64,000 nucleotides of DNA from Hyphomicrobium zavarzinii ATCC 27496 (lineage in GTDB: Bacteria > Pseudomonadota > Alphaproteobacteria > Rhizobiales > Hyphomicrobiaceae): the NCBI RefSeq assembly GCF_000383415.1, contig NZ_KB911264.1, positions 1 to 64,000 of the forward strand, written 5' to 3'. Positions within the stretch are counted from its first letter, which is position 1. Each line of letters opens with the position of its first letter. Below are positions 54,445-62,619 of this stretch, one piece after another. Below the pieces are notes generated by a model. The model had not been told where the DNA came from and ran no database searches. It worked only from the letters and a program-made list of their open reading frames with translations. Both the position numbers and the translations under genes were made by a program.

Positions 54445-55803
54445 GTGCTGAAGCGAACGCCCTTGCGGTTGGCGGCGACGTTTACTGCCTTGTTCGCCAC
54501 CACTGTCATCGTGCTGTTTGCCATCCTGTTCTTCGGCCTCACCGCACGCTTGAGCGAGCAGATCCGTGTGCGCACGCAGGAAACCATGGATGCGCTCCTC
54601 GTGGTCGACCGGCAGAAAGCATTCGAGGATCTCGCCTCCGTCGTTACCAGCGAAAGCGAGTCCGTCCGTGATGCGGATTTCATCTTCGAGCTCGTGGACG
54701 AGAACGGCCGCCACGTCGCCGGCAACGTGCACGACATCCGCCAGTCCAACGACTGGCTGACGCTCGAGCGTGAGGACATTCAGCCAGATTGGGACAATGG
54801 AGAGCCGGACGATAAGTTTCTCGCCCTCTGGCAGCCCGTCTCGAAAGGCCGCCTCCTGGTCGGCAGCAGCAACCGCGAGCTGCGCCGGACGCAGACGTTC
54901 CTGCTCGAGGTGCTGGGCATCGGCCTCATCGCAACGACGCTGCTCGGCGCCTTGTGCGGCGCCTACCTCGCTGCCAACACGCAGCATCGCATCGATGCGT
55001 TCGCGAAAACGCTCTCCGCCGTCTCGGAAGGACAGATCGCCGCCCGCGTACCGTTGACCCAGACAGGCGACGACATCGATCACGTCGGCGCGCAGGTGAA
55101 CCGCACGCTCGATCACCTCCAGAAGCTCATCGAAAACGTCAACCAATCCTCGTCCGACATCGCCCACGACCTCAAGAAGCCCGTCGGACGCCTGCGCCAG
55201 CGTCTCGACATCGCCCGCCGCAGCGCGAGGTCGGCCGAGGAATTCCCCCTGACGATCGAGGACACCCTCGCCGACCTCGACGCCATGATCGAGACCTTCG
55301 ACGCGCTTCTGCGCATCACCCAGATCGAGGCTGGCGCCCGCAAGGCGCGCTTCGCGAACGTAGACCTCGGCTCCGTGCTCGACGACGTGGCCGACGTCTA
55401 TGCCGCTGTGGCCGAGGATGCCGGCCATCACCTCACCTGGAGCAACGGACGCCACGCTCCCGCTATCGTGAAAGGCGACCGCGAGCTGCTGCTGCAGCTC
55501 TTCGCCAACCTCGTCGAGAACGCCATCCGCCATTGCCCGGCAGGAACAAACATCTCCCTCGGCCTCTCAGCGGAGCCGGACGGCTACAGGGCCGAGGTAT
55601 CCGACACCGGCCCCGGCATTCCCGTCGAGGAGCGCGAGAAAGTTTTCCGCCGCCTCTATAGGCTCGAGCGGGCCCGCTCGACGCCCGGCAGCGGCCTCGG
55701 TCTGACGCTGGCAGCCGCCATCGTGGAGCTGCATGACGCGCGGATCACGCTCCAGGATCGCGGACCTGGCCTGCACGTCGCCATTTCGTTCCCCAAGGCC
55801 TGA
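54445..55803 (+). CDS. Sensor histidine kinase
   Basis: 452 residues from GTG 54445, with AGGGA 7 nt upstream. TM1 is about 9-31, a periplasmic sensor is about 32-155, TM2 is about 157-180, followed by HAMP (about 182-235). H-box SSSDIAHDLKKPVGRLRQRL, with the phospho-His near 241; N-box LVENAIRHC near 355; G-boxes DTGPGIP and GSGLGLTLA. The small sensor and QseC/PhoQ-like layout do not reveal the signal. Operon with the response regulator; targets may include the small periplasmic protein genes and possibly the RND pump upstream. Confidence 0.95.
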   Translation: MLKRTPLRLAATFTALFATTVIVLFAILFFGLTARLSEQIRVRTQETMDALLVVDRQKAFEDLASVVTSESESVRDADFIFELVDENGRHVAGNVHDIRQSNDWLTLEREDIQPDWDNGEPDDKFLALWQPVSKGRLLVGSSNRELRRTQTFLLEVLGIGLIATTLLGALCGAYLAANTQHRIDAFAKTLSAVSEGQIAARVPLTQTGDDIDHVGAQVNRTLDHLQKLIENVNQSSSDIAHDLKKPVGRLRQRLDIARRSARSAEEFPLTIEDTLADLDAMIETFDALLRITQIEAGARKARFANVDLGSVLDDVADVYAAVAEDAGHHLTWSNGRHAPAIVKGDRELLLQLFANLVENAIRHCPAGTNISLGLSAEPDGYRAEVSDTGPGIPVEEREKVFRRLYRLERARSTPGSGLGLTLAAAIVELHDARITLQDRGPGLHVAISFPKA

Positions 55804-55857
55804 GCCGCACCTGGAATCGGCATTCCGAACAGGAAGAGTTTTAAGCCCGATCAATAG

Positions 55858-55884
55858 CTTACGCCTCTCTTACGAATCCGTATG
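55858..55884. promoter_or_regulatory. OmpR-type repeat box before small periplasmic protein gene
   Basis: CTTACG at 55858-55863 and again at 55869-55874, 11 bases apart, then an inverted GTATG at 55880-55884. It matches the box before the response regulator in sequence, spacing and partner half-site, in opposite orientation. Confidence 0.55.
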
Positions 55885-55979
55885 TCCCCGGCCAAGGAGC
55901 GGCAAGCTTAGGGGCGCATAAGTCTCTGCATGGGCCGCCCCGACAAGAAGAGATGGCTCAGCAAATGAGGAGAAGTCCG

Positions 55980-56243
55980 ATGTTCAAGAAAAGCGTTGCT
56001 CCGCTCGTGCTCGCCGGCATGGCCGCCCTGTCCACGGCCGCCCTCGCCGCGTCGCAGACGATGACGGGTGATGTCAAATCCACCGATACGGCCAAGCACG
56101 AGCTGACCCTCGCCAACGGAAGCACGTTCGAGATCAACAGCCACGTGAAGCTCGAGAAGTTCAAGGCCGGCGACAAGGTCGCGATCACCTACGAGACGAA
56201 AGACGGCAAGATGGTCGCCTCGAAGGTCCATCACGCCAAGTAA
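55980..56243 (+). CDS. Small periplasmic DUF1344-like protein
   Basis: 87 residues from ATG 55980, with GAGGAG 7 nt upstream; earlier in-frame ATGs (55953, 55965) are less well placed. Signal peptide about 1-25 (VAPLVLAGMAALSTAALAA). The mature part (SQTMTGDVKSTDTAKHELTLANGSTFEINSHVKLEKFKAGDKVAITYETKDGKMVASKVHHAK) is a small OB-like beta barrel as in DUF1344 proteins. Lies behind the two-component box, so it probably answers the same signal. Function unknown. Confidence 0.85.
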   Translation: MFKKSVAPLVLAGMAALSTAALAASQTMTGDVKSTDTAKHELTLANGSTFEINSHVKLEKFKAGDKVAITYETKDGKMVASKVHHAK

Positions 56244-56309
56244 TCGACCATCCCTCCGCAAGCCCATCCCCCCACGATCCAAACTCGTGATGAACTAGGA
56301 AATACATCC

Positions 56310-56579
56310 ATGACACGTTTGAAGAAGCTTGGTGTCGTTGCCCTCGCGATTACGACAGGTGCAGGTGCAGCAGCGGCGGCAAGCCCCGCGCCGCACGAGG
56401 TGACTGGCCGCATCCAGCACCTCAACCCGCGCGCGCACCACCTGACGGTGAAGAGCCAGACTTACCGCTACAATCCCCGCCTCACGGCCATGAGCCTGCG
56501 CAGGGGCGAGGACGTTCGCATTCAGTATCGTGAGAGTCATGGGCATCGGATCGCTGTGAAGATCCTGCCCGCTGTCTGA
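56310..56579 (+). CDS. Second small periplasmic DUF1344-like protein
   Basis: 89 residues. Signal peptide about 1-24 (GVVALAITTGAGAAAAA). The mature part (HEVTGRIQHLNPRAHHLTVKSQTYRYNPRLTAMSLRRGEDVRIQYRESHGHRIAVKILP) has the same strand order as its neighbour but is strongly basic and His/Arg-rich, while the neighbour is Lys/Asp balanced. The pair looks like an old tandem duplication with different charge. 66 bases after the first gene; both end at one terminator. Confidence 0.78.
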   Translation: MTRLKKLGVVALAITTGAGAAAAASPAPHEVTGRIQHLNPRAHHLTVKSQTYRYNPRLTAMSLRRGEDVRIQYRESHGHRIAVKILPAV

Positions 56580-56653
56580 GTTTCCAACTTCGCAAGGCGT
56601 TTTCTCCCCCAGCCAAACTCCGCACCAGAGGACAGCAACTCCGAAGTGCGACA

Positions 56654-56685
56654 GGGGCCACTCCCGCAAGTGGCCCCTTTTTTTT
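56654..56685 (+). terminator. Rho-independent terminator
   Basis: GGGGCCACT (56654-56662) and AGTGGCCCC (56669-56677) pair perfectly over nine bases with a 6-base loop, followed by eight T. Ends the two-component/periplasmic protein unit and abuts the convergent AttH-like gene. Confidence 0.9.
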
Positions 56686-56686
56686 G

Positions 56687-57763
56687 TTAGTAGCCGGTCA
56701 TCTCGAGATAGCCATCGCCTGCGTGCGAGCCCGTAAAGCGCACCGGTCCTTCCCAATAGGGAAACACCGTCCCCATCCAGCTTTCGGCATTGAGCGGCAC
56801 GGTCTCGATCGAAAGCCCCCGGCTCTTCACCTCCACCTTCCACGTCACCGGAAGGCTGCGCCCTGCGACAGTGCGCGAAGGCCCTGGGGTCAGCACGATG
56901 TCCGCACTTGCAAGCGAGTTGACGGCGCCGTCCGCGCCGATCCAGCTCCCGGCGCGGTAGGAGCCGCCTGCCTCGCCGCGAAGCTGGAACAGCATCAGCT
57001 TCTCGCCGCCCGGCAGATGCAGCGAGAACCAGTCCCAGCCCTTCTGATCCTTGGCGAGCGGCTGGCTGCTCCACTCGCGATCCATCCATGCCTGTCCCGT
57101 CACGGCGATCGCGCGCCCGTCGAGCGTCAGCGTTCCGGCGACCTTGAAGAAAGGTTGGCTGTAATAGTAGGACGCCTGCCCGCGCTCGGACTTGCGGCTG
57201 TAACCGTGGTCGCCCTGAAGCACGGGCGCCTGCGGGCTCGTAAGCGTGAGCGCGTACGAAAAGCCGACGCCCTTGGCGGAAAGCGAAGCGGACTCCAGCG
57301 TGCCGCGGCCTGCCGCATCCACACTTGCGAACGACCAGTCGTCGATCCACGCCTTGAACGGCTCCGCGACGACACCCGCCTGCCCGATACCGCCCCGCGC
57401 GAGCGTCTCTGCAAAACGATGAGACCCAGCGCTCGTGAGAGCCGCATGGCCCATCCAGACTTGCTGGTTGGCCCAGCCCTCCTTCTCGGCACCGGGCGAG
57501 AGCGCCTGCCGGAACAGGGTCCACTGCACGCCGTAGCGCGCCCCCGAAGCGTCCTTGAGGTTCGCGGTCACGTACCACCACTCGATGCGGTAGCCGGGAT
57601 GCGCACCATGATCTGCGGGAAAAGAAAGCGGCTTGCCCGGAACCACCTCCGCGAACCCGGCCGCCTCGTCGCCGAGCCCGGCAAACCCGCCTGCCGCCGC
57701 GCGGCCGAAGCCCAGCGCCGTGAGCGCGATCACCGCAACGGCGGCAAGACGCCTAACGTTCAT
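56687..57763 (-). CDS. AttH-like lipocalin-family secreted protein
   Basis: 358 residues from ATG 57763, which overlaps the permease stop; a longer frame to 57853 lies inside the permease gene. Signal peptide about 1-25 (LAAVAVIALTALGFGRAAAG). Motifs HPGYRIEWWYVTANLKDASG, YYYSQPFFKVAGTL and AWMDREWSSQPL...GWDWFSLHL belong to the lipocalin-like/carotenoid hydratase-related family (AttH, CrtC). Associated in other genomes with a LolD-like ATPase and FtsX-type permease, as here. Known role in Agrobacterium attachment (attEFGH); biochemical function unclear. Confidence 0.88.
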   Translation of the reverse strand: MNVRRLAAVAVIALTALGFGRAAAGGFAGLGDEAAGFAEVVPGKPLSFPADHGAHPGYRIEWWYVTANLKDASGARYGVQWTLFRQALSPGAEKEGWANQQVWMGHAALTSAGSHRFAETLARGGIGQAGVVAEPFKAWIDDWSFASVDAAGRGTLESASLSAKGVGFSYALTLTSPQAPVLQGDHGYSRKSERGQASYYYSQPFFKVAGTLTLDGRAIAVTGQAWMDREWSSQPLAKDQKGWDWFSLHLPGGEKLMLFQLRGEAGGSYRAGSWIGADGAVNSLASADIVLTPGPSRTVAGRSLPVTWKVEVKSRGLSIETVPLNAESWMGTVFPYWEGPVRFTGSHAGDGYLEMTGY

Positions 57764-60224
57764 TGGCGAACACCTTGAGCAAATCCTGCGGTGCGGTGCG
57801 GCCGAGCCGGACCACGGGAACGATGGAAGCGAGAAAGGCCGTGGCCAGCGCAAGCGCCACGATCAGCCCCCACTGCGTTGGAAACACATGGAACGGCAGC
57901 CGCCATCCGAAAGCCTGCACGTTGACGATCGCGACAAGACACCAGGCGAGCACGAGGCCCAGTGGAACCGCGAGCACCGCCGTGATCGCGGCCAGAACCA
58001 AAAGCTTGCCGATCTCGAGATCCATGAGCTTGCGCCGCGTGACGCCCAGCGCCCACACCGGTGCAAGCTGCGCGAGCCTGAGATCACTCAACGTCAGAAG
58101 GCTCGCGAACAAGGCGATCCCCGAAACGATTAGCGTGAGCGTGTTGAGCGCGCCCGTCACCGCGAACGTCCGCTCGAAGATCTGCGTCGATATCTGCTTG
58201 AGGGACGCCTGATCAACGATGCGCGCGATTTTGCCGTCGAAGTGCGATTGCATCGCGGTCATCAGCGCCCCCGCATCCGAGGGCGCCACGCGAACGCTAT
58301 AGCTCGTGCGGCGTGCGTCCGCCCAATGCCGCACCAGATGATCTACGTTGACGCGGACCTGGCCTTTTGGATTGCCGTAGTCCGGATAGAGGCCGACCAC
58401 CGGAAGCTCCCACACGCCATCCGCGGTCGGAAGCGCGAGCGGCGAGCCGAGACCGATGTCCATGCGCCGGGCGAGCTGCTCGCTGATCAGCGCGCCCTCC
58501 CCGTCCCGCACCCGATCCCAGGCATCGGCCGTGTGCGAGAGAAGCGTGAAGTGATCGCGGTAAGTCGCATGATCGCGCGTCCCATAGACGTCCACCGGCC
58601 ATCCTCCGATGCGCGTCTCGGCCTTCCACACCGGCAGGACCGCAGTGACGCGCGGATCGCGGCCGAGCCACTCGGCGATCTCGCCGCCTTCCTGAGCGCC
58701 GGCGGCGTCGAAATAGAGTTCGGAATTGAGCCGTTCGTCGAGCCAGCCCGTGAACGTCTTGCGGAAGCCCTCCACCATCGTGCCGACACCCACGTTCGCC
58801 GCGAGCGCGAGCAGGAGCGCCATGAGCGCGAGCGAGAGGCCCGAAAGCTGAAGCCTCGTATCCGCCCAGAACCACTGCGCGAGTGCGCCGCTTGCCCGCC
58901 GCTCCCCGAGACGCAGAACGACCGCCAGCAGCAACGGCAGAAGCAGCGCCGCTCCCAGCAGCACGCCCGCGATGACGACGAACCCGGCGACGAGCCCGCG
59001 GCCCCAGAGAAACGCGATGGCCCCAATGACGAGGCACATGGCAGCAAGAACGCCTTGCCGCCGGAGTTGCGCATGCTGCGCCTCCCGCCACGCCAGCGGC
59101 TTTGCCACGGCGAGGATGGGAAGCCGGTAAACCTTGAGCAGGCTCACGGCAGAGGCTGCGAGCGCACCGGCAGAAGCCATGCCGAGACCCGAGGCCCACC
59201 ACCGGCCTTGAAGCGCGAGATGGCCTCCCACGTGCGCGCCGTAAAGACCGGAGAGGCTCGCCGCCACATCCGGCAGAAGCGCCGCCGCGATCACATAGCC
59301 GCAAACCATGCCGATGGCGCCCGCCAGCAGCGCGAGCAGCACCACCTCGCCGACCAGCACGAGCATCAGAAGCCGCAACGGCACACCCACCGCGCGCATG
59401 GTCCGCAGCGTCCCGAGCCTCTGCTCGAATGCGAGCCCGATGGAGGCATGAACGATGAACAGCCCCACGATGAAGGCGAGCAGGCCAAAGGCCGTGAGGT
59501 TGAGATGGAAGCTGTCCGTGAGGCGCGCGAGATCGCCGCGCTCCTCCGGCTGTTCGAGCTTGAGCGCGTCTCCGCCAATCGCGACGAGTGACGCCTCATC
59601 CGGCATCTCACCCTGGCCGCCTATTAGGCGCGTGAGTTGCTGCGGCTTGCCGAGAATGACCTGCGCCGCACCGATGTCCATGACGAGGATCCCAGGCGCC
59701 ACCGCCTCGGTGACGACGAGCGGTGGCAACGCCTGCTTTCCCTCCGTGACGGGACGGGACCCGCCCGCCGCGCCCAGCTCGCGCAAGGTTTCCGTCGCGA
59801 CCAGCGTCTGCCCGGGCGCCTTGAGAAAGGCTTCGAGATCTCCGCCCGTTGCGAGCCCCGCCACGGCCGATCCCTTGGGCACCGTCAACGGCTCCACGCC
59901 CACCAGCCGGTAGGACACGCCGCCGATCCGGACGCTGCCCTCGATCACAGGCGAAACCTTCCACCCGGCCCGCCGCAGCGCCACATAGTGCTCTTGCGCG
60001 ACCGATGTACCCTTGGCGCTGACGATACTCGCCGCCCCGGCATCGCCGAACACCTGCGCCGCCCGGTCATAGCTCGTGCGCGCCTGCTGATTGAGGGCCT
60101 GCACGCCACTCCAGAGCGCGGTGGCCACCGCTAGGCCGATCACCAGCGTGGCGAAGTTCAGCGGATGCCGCCGCCAATGGCTGAGGAGAGTAGCGAAAAT
60201 CCAGAACGCTCGATCGGGGGCCAT
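57753..60224 (-). CDS. FtsX-type ABC transporter permease, large fused form
   Basis: 823 residues from ATG 60224, just beyond the ATPase stop. TM1 is about 20-40; a large periplasmic domain (about 45-240) is followed by an FtsX core with three helices (about 245-375), then a middle pair of helices, a second periplasmic domain (about 470-690) and a second FtsX core (about 695-815). This is the single-chain equivalent of a pair of permeases (AttF plus AttG). Type VII ABC systems of this kind extract lipids or proteins from the inner membrane rather than importing solutes. Confidence 0.9.
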   Translation of the reverse strand: MAPDRAFWIFATLLSHWRRHPLNFATLVIGLAVATALWSGVQALNQQARTSYDRAAQVFGDAGAASIVSAKGTSVAQEHYVALRRAGWKVSPVIEGSVRIGGVSYRLVGVEPLTVPKGSAVAGLATGGDLEAFLKAPGQTLVATETLRELGAAGGSRPVTEGKQALPPLVVTEAVAPGILVMDIGAAQVILGKPQQLTRLIGGQGEMPDEASLVAIGGDALKLEQPEERGDLARLTDSFHLNLTAFGLLAFIVGLFIVHASIGLAFEQRLGTLRTMRAVGVPLRLLMLVLVGEVVLLALLAGAIGMVCGYVIAAALLPDVAASLSGLYGAHVGGHLALQGRWWASGLGMASAGALAASAVSLLKVYRLPILAVAKPLAWREAQHAQLRRQGVLAAMCLVIGAIAFLWGRGLVAGFVVIAGVLLGAALLLPLLLAVVLRLGERRASGALAQWFWADTRLQLSGLSLALMALLLALAANVGVGTMVEGFRKTFTGWLDERLNSELYFDAAGAQEGGEIAEWLGRDPRVTAVLPVWKAETRIGGWPVDVYGTRDHATYRDHFTLLSHTADAWDRVRDGEGALISEQLARRMDIGLGSPLALPTADGVWELPVVGLYPDYGNPKGQVRVNVDHLVRHWADARRTSYSVRVAPSDAGALMTAMQSHFDGKIARIVDQASLKQISTQIFERTFAVTGALNTLTLIVSGIALFASLLTLSDLRLAQLAPVWALGVTRRKLMDLEIGKLLVLAAITAVLAVPLGLVLAWCLVAIVNVQAFGWRLPFHVFPTQWGLIVALALATAFLASIVPVVRLGRTAPQDLLKVFANER

Positions 60225-60225
60225 G

Positions 60226-60942
60226 TCACGCGCCTGCCAGCACACCTGACGCAAGCGTCACCTGCCGGTCGAGGCGCCGCGCGAGCCGCGTGCTGTGCGT
60301 CACCATCAGGAAGCCGCAGCCCGTGCGCGCGATGAGATCGAGCGCGAGCCCCATCACCTCGTCGCCCGTCGCCTCGTCGAGATTGCCCGTCGGCTCGTCC
60401 GCGATGAGGAGACGCGGCCGGATCGCCAGAGCGCGCCCGATCGAGACACGCTGCTGCTGGCCGCCGGAAAGCTGTTCGGGGTAGCGATGCCTGAGAGCCG
60501 CGAGGCCAAGCCGCTCCATCAGCTCCTCCTGCCAGGCGGCATCGAAACGCCCGGCGATCCGCGCCTGAAAGGCGATATTGCCGGCGACGGTCAGGCTCGG
60601 AACGAGGTTGAACTGCTGGAACACGATGCCGATGCGCTCACGCCGCAACGCCGCGCGCTCGGCATCGGGCTGGCCCGTCACGCGCACGCCGTCGAGCATG
60701 ATCTCGCCGCTGTCGGCGTCATCCAGCCCGCCGATCAGATGCAGAAGCGTGCTCTTCCCGCTGCCGGATTCCCCGAGCAGCGCCAGGCTTTCACCGGCCG
60801 CGAGCGTGAGATCCACGCCTTTGAGCACGGGAATCGGCCCTTGCGGCGTCGCGTAGGACTTCCGCACATCGGAAACACGCAGCAAGGGAGCGGACGCCTG
60901 TGGCGATCCTCCCGCGCGATGCGTCCGGTCGATCAGTGTCAC
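60226..60942 (-). CDS. LolD/MacB-type ABC transporter ATPase
   Basis: 238 residues. Walker A GESGSGKST, Q-loop FQQFNLVPSLTV, signature LSGGQQQRVSIGRAL, Walker B LLIADEPTGNLDEATG and the switch His (THS) are all present; LIADEPTGNLD is the form of the LolD/MacB group that partners FtsX-type permeases. It shares its stop region with the permease start and overlaps the preceding nucleotidyltransferase gene by 4 bases, so the molybdenum and AttEFGH-like genes may form one long minus operon. Confidence 0.93.
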   Translation of the reverse strand: MTLIDRTHRAGGSPQASAPLLRVSDVRKSYATPQGPIPVLKGVDLTLAAGESLALLGESGSGKSTLLHLIGGLDDADSGEIMLDGVRVTGQPDAERAALRRERIGIVFQQFNLVPSLTVAGNIAFQARIAGRFDAAWQEELMERLGLAALRHRYPEQLSGGQQQRVSIGRALAIRPRLLIADEPTGNLDEATGDEVMGLALDLIARTGCGFLMVTHSTRLARRLDRQVTLASGVLAGA

Positions 60943-61556
60943 CTTCGAGCTCCGATGAAACGCGCATAGTCGTCGGCCGTATCGATGTCCACGAAAAGGG
61001 ACTCGTCGTCGAAAACCACATCAAGGCGCTCATCGCCGAGCGTGTCCAGCACAGACTTGCCGCCGCCCGGCCCCGAAAGTGCGGCGAGCTTGGAAAATTG
61101 CCGCTCCGGCCACAGCACCGGGTTACGCTGCGCGCCCTTGGATGTCACCGGCACGACGACGCGCGTGCCCCCTTTTTCGCGAAACACGCTCGCGAGCCGG
61201 AGAAACACATCGCTCGTGAGATTTGGCATGTCTCCCGGAACGATGAACACGCCGTCGCAGGCATCTTCCAGCTCACGAATACCCGCCGCGATGGAGCCGC
61301 CCATACCGTCCGCCCAGCGCCCGTTATGGACAAAACGCACCGGAAAACCGGAGAGGGCGCTCGTGTAGGCGTCCTCCTCCGCACCGGTCACCACGACCAC
61401 CGTGTCGACGCCGCCATCGATCACCGATCGCGCAACTTTCGCGATGAGGGGAGCTGTGTCTACCGGAGCGAGCAGCTTGTTATCGGCTCCGAACCGGAGC
61501 GACGCCCCGCCCGCAAGCAGCACCGCGCCGACGCGGATCTCCCGAGACGTCTCCAT
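60939..61556 (-). CDS. MobA-like molybdenum-cofactor nucleotidyltransferase
   Basis: 205 residues from ATG 61556 (GGAG 6 nt upstream), which starts 1 base after the XdhC stop. The N-terminal signature GAVLLAGGASLRFGADNKLLAPV (about 8-30) and FIVPGDMPNLTSDV (about 102) define the MobA/MocA group that adds CMP or GMP to molybdopterin. Placement after an XdhC gene and a molybdenum hydroxylase subunit points to MocA-type cytidylyl transfer (molybdopterin cytosine dinucleotide), which these hydroxylases use; the CMP preference is inference. Confidence 0.9.
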   Translation of the reverse strand: METSREIRVGAVLLAGGASLRFGADNKLLAPVDTAPLIAKVARSVIDGGVDTVVVVTGAEEDAYTSALSGFPVRFVHNGRWADGMGGSIAAGIRELEDACDGVFIVPGDMPNLTSDVFLRLASVFREKGGTRVVVPVTSKGAQRNPVLWPERQFSKLAALSGPGGGKSVLDTLGDERLDVVFDDESLFVDIDTADDYARFIGARR

Positions 61557-61557
61557 C

Positions 61558-62619
61558 TCAAGCTCCGTGACGAGCCCGGATGATCGCGCCGAGAATGGAG
61601 ACGGCAATCTCCGCCGGCCCTTTGGCGCCAATGCGCAAGCCGACCGGCCCGTCGATCCTCCCGATCTCCGCATCCGAGAAGCCCGCCGCTTTGAGCCGCG
61701 CGACACGCTGCTCATGCGTCCGCCGCGAGCCCAGCGCGCCGATGTAGAAGCAGGGAGACCGGATCGCGAGAGACAGCGTCTCGTCGTCTATGCGCCCTTC
61801 ATGCGAGAGCGTCACCACCGCGGTGCGCTGATCGAGCCCCAGCGCGGGCAGCGCTTGGTCCGGCCACTCGTGACGAAGCGGAACATCGCCAAACCGATGC
61901 TCGGACGAGAAGGCTGTGCGGGGATCGATCACCGTCACCTGGAAGCCAACGCGGCGCGAAAGATCGGAGAGAACTTGTGCGATGTGCCCCGCTCCGACGA
62001 GAACGACATGCACGCCTGGCACGAGCGCATGAAGGAAACGGCGCCCCTCCGGCTCCTCGATCACGAAGCTCTCTCCGCCATCCAGCCGCTGCGCGATCTC
62101 CGCCTCATGGAAGCGCGCCTCGCGCCCAATCTGCCTCTCACCCGTCCGCAGATCGGTCTCCACGACGAGGAGTGAGCGCCGCTCGCGATGCGCGATTACG
62201 CTGTCGAGATACGCCGCGTCCGCCGGGCCTTGCAGGCGCTCGACGAAAATCTCAATGCGCCCGCCGCACGCCAGGCCCACGCTCCACGCCGTGCGATCCG
62301 CGACACCGAATTCGAGGCATCGCGGCACACCCGACGCCATCACCTCGGCCGCCGCCGTGATCACCGCAGCCTCGACGCAACCGCCCGAAACCGAGCCCTC
62401 GAAGCGATCGTCCGGGCCGACGACGAGCTGCCCGCCCACAGGAACCGGCGAGGAGCCCCACGTCTTGATCACCGTCGCAAGCGCGATCGTCCCGAAGGTA
62501 TCGAGCCAGTGTCGCGCAATGGAGACGACATCGCGCGCACCCTCGACGCGGGCTGCGCAGGTTGCCGCGCCGCTTTCGGTCCCGTTCAGGAAGCCAGCCT
62601 CTGTTACAACGTCATCCAA
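61558..62619 (-). CDS. xdhC: XdhC/CoxI-family molybdenum enzyme maturation factor
   Basis: 353 residues. The start is TTG 62619, 8 bases into the hydroxylase stop; no ATG or GTG lies before the conserved domain, so TTG is the best choice. N-terminal XdhC/CoxI domain (about 28-100; ATVIKTWGSSPVPVGGQLVV, GSVSGGCVEAAV) and C-terminal Rossmann-like domain (about 205-350; VVLVGAGHIAQVLSDL, FYIGALGSRRTHEQR). XdhC binds the sulfurated cofactor and loads it into the apo-enzyme. Between the hydroxylase and MobA-like genes. Confidence 0.92.
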   Translation of the reverse strand: MDDVVTEAGFLNGTESGAATCAARVEGARDVVSIARHWLDTFGTIALATVIKTWGSSPVPVGGQLVVGPDDRFEGSVSGGCVEAAVITAAAEVMASGVPRCLEFGVADRTAWSVGLACGGRIEIFVERLQGPADAAYLDSVIAHRERRSLLVVETDLRTGERQIGREARFHEAEIAQRLDGGESFVIEEPEGRRFLHALVPGVHVVLVGAGHIAQVLSDLSRRVGFQVTVIDPRTAFSSEHRFGDVPLRHEWPDQALPALGLDQRTAVVTLSHEGRIDDETLSLAIRSPCFYIGALGSRRTHEQRVARLKAAGFSDAEIGRIDGPVGLRIGAKGPAEIAVSILGAIIRARHGA

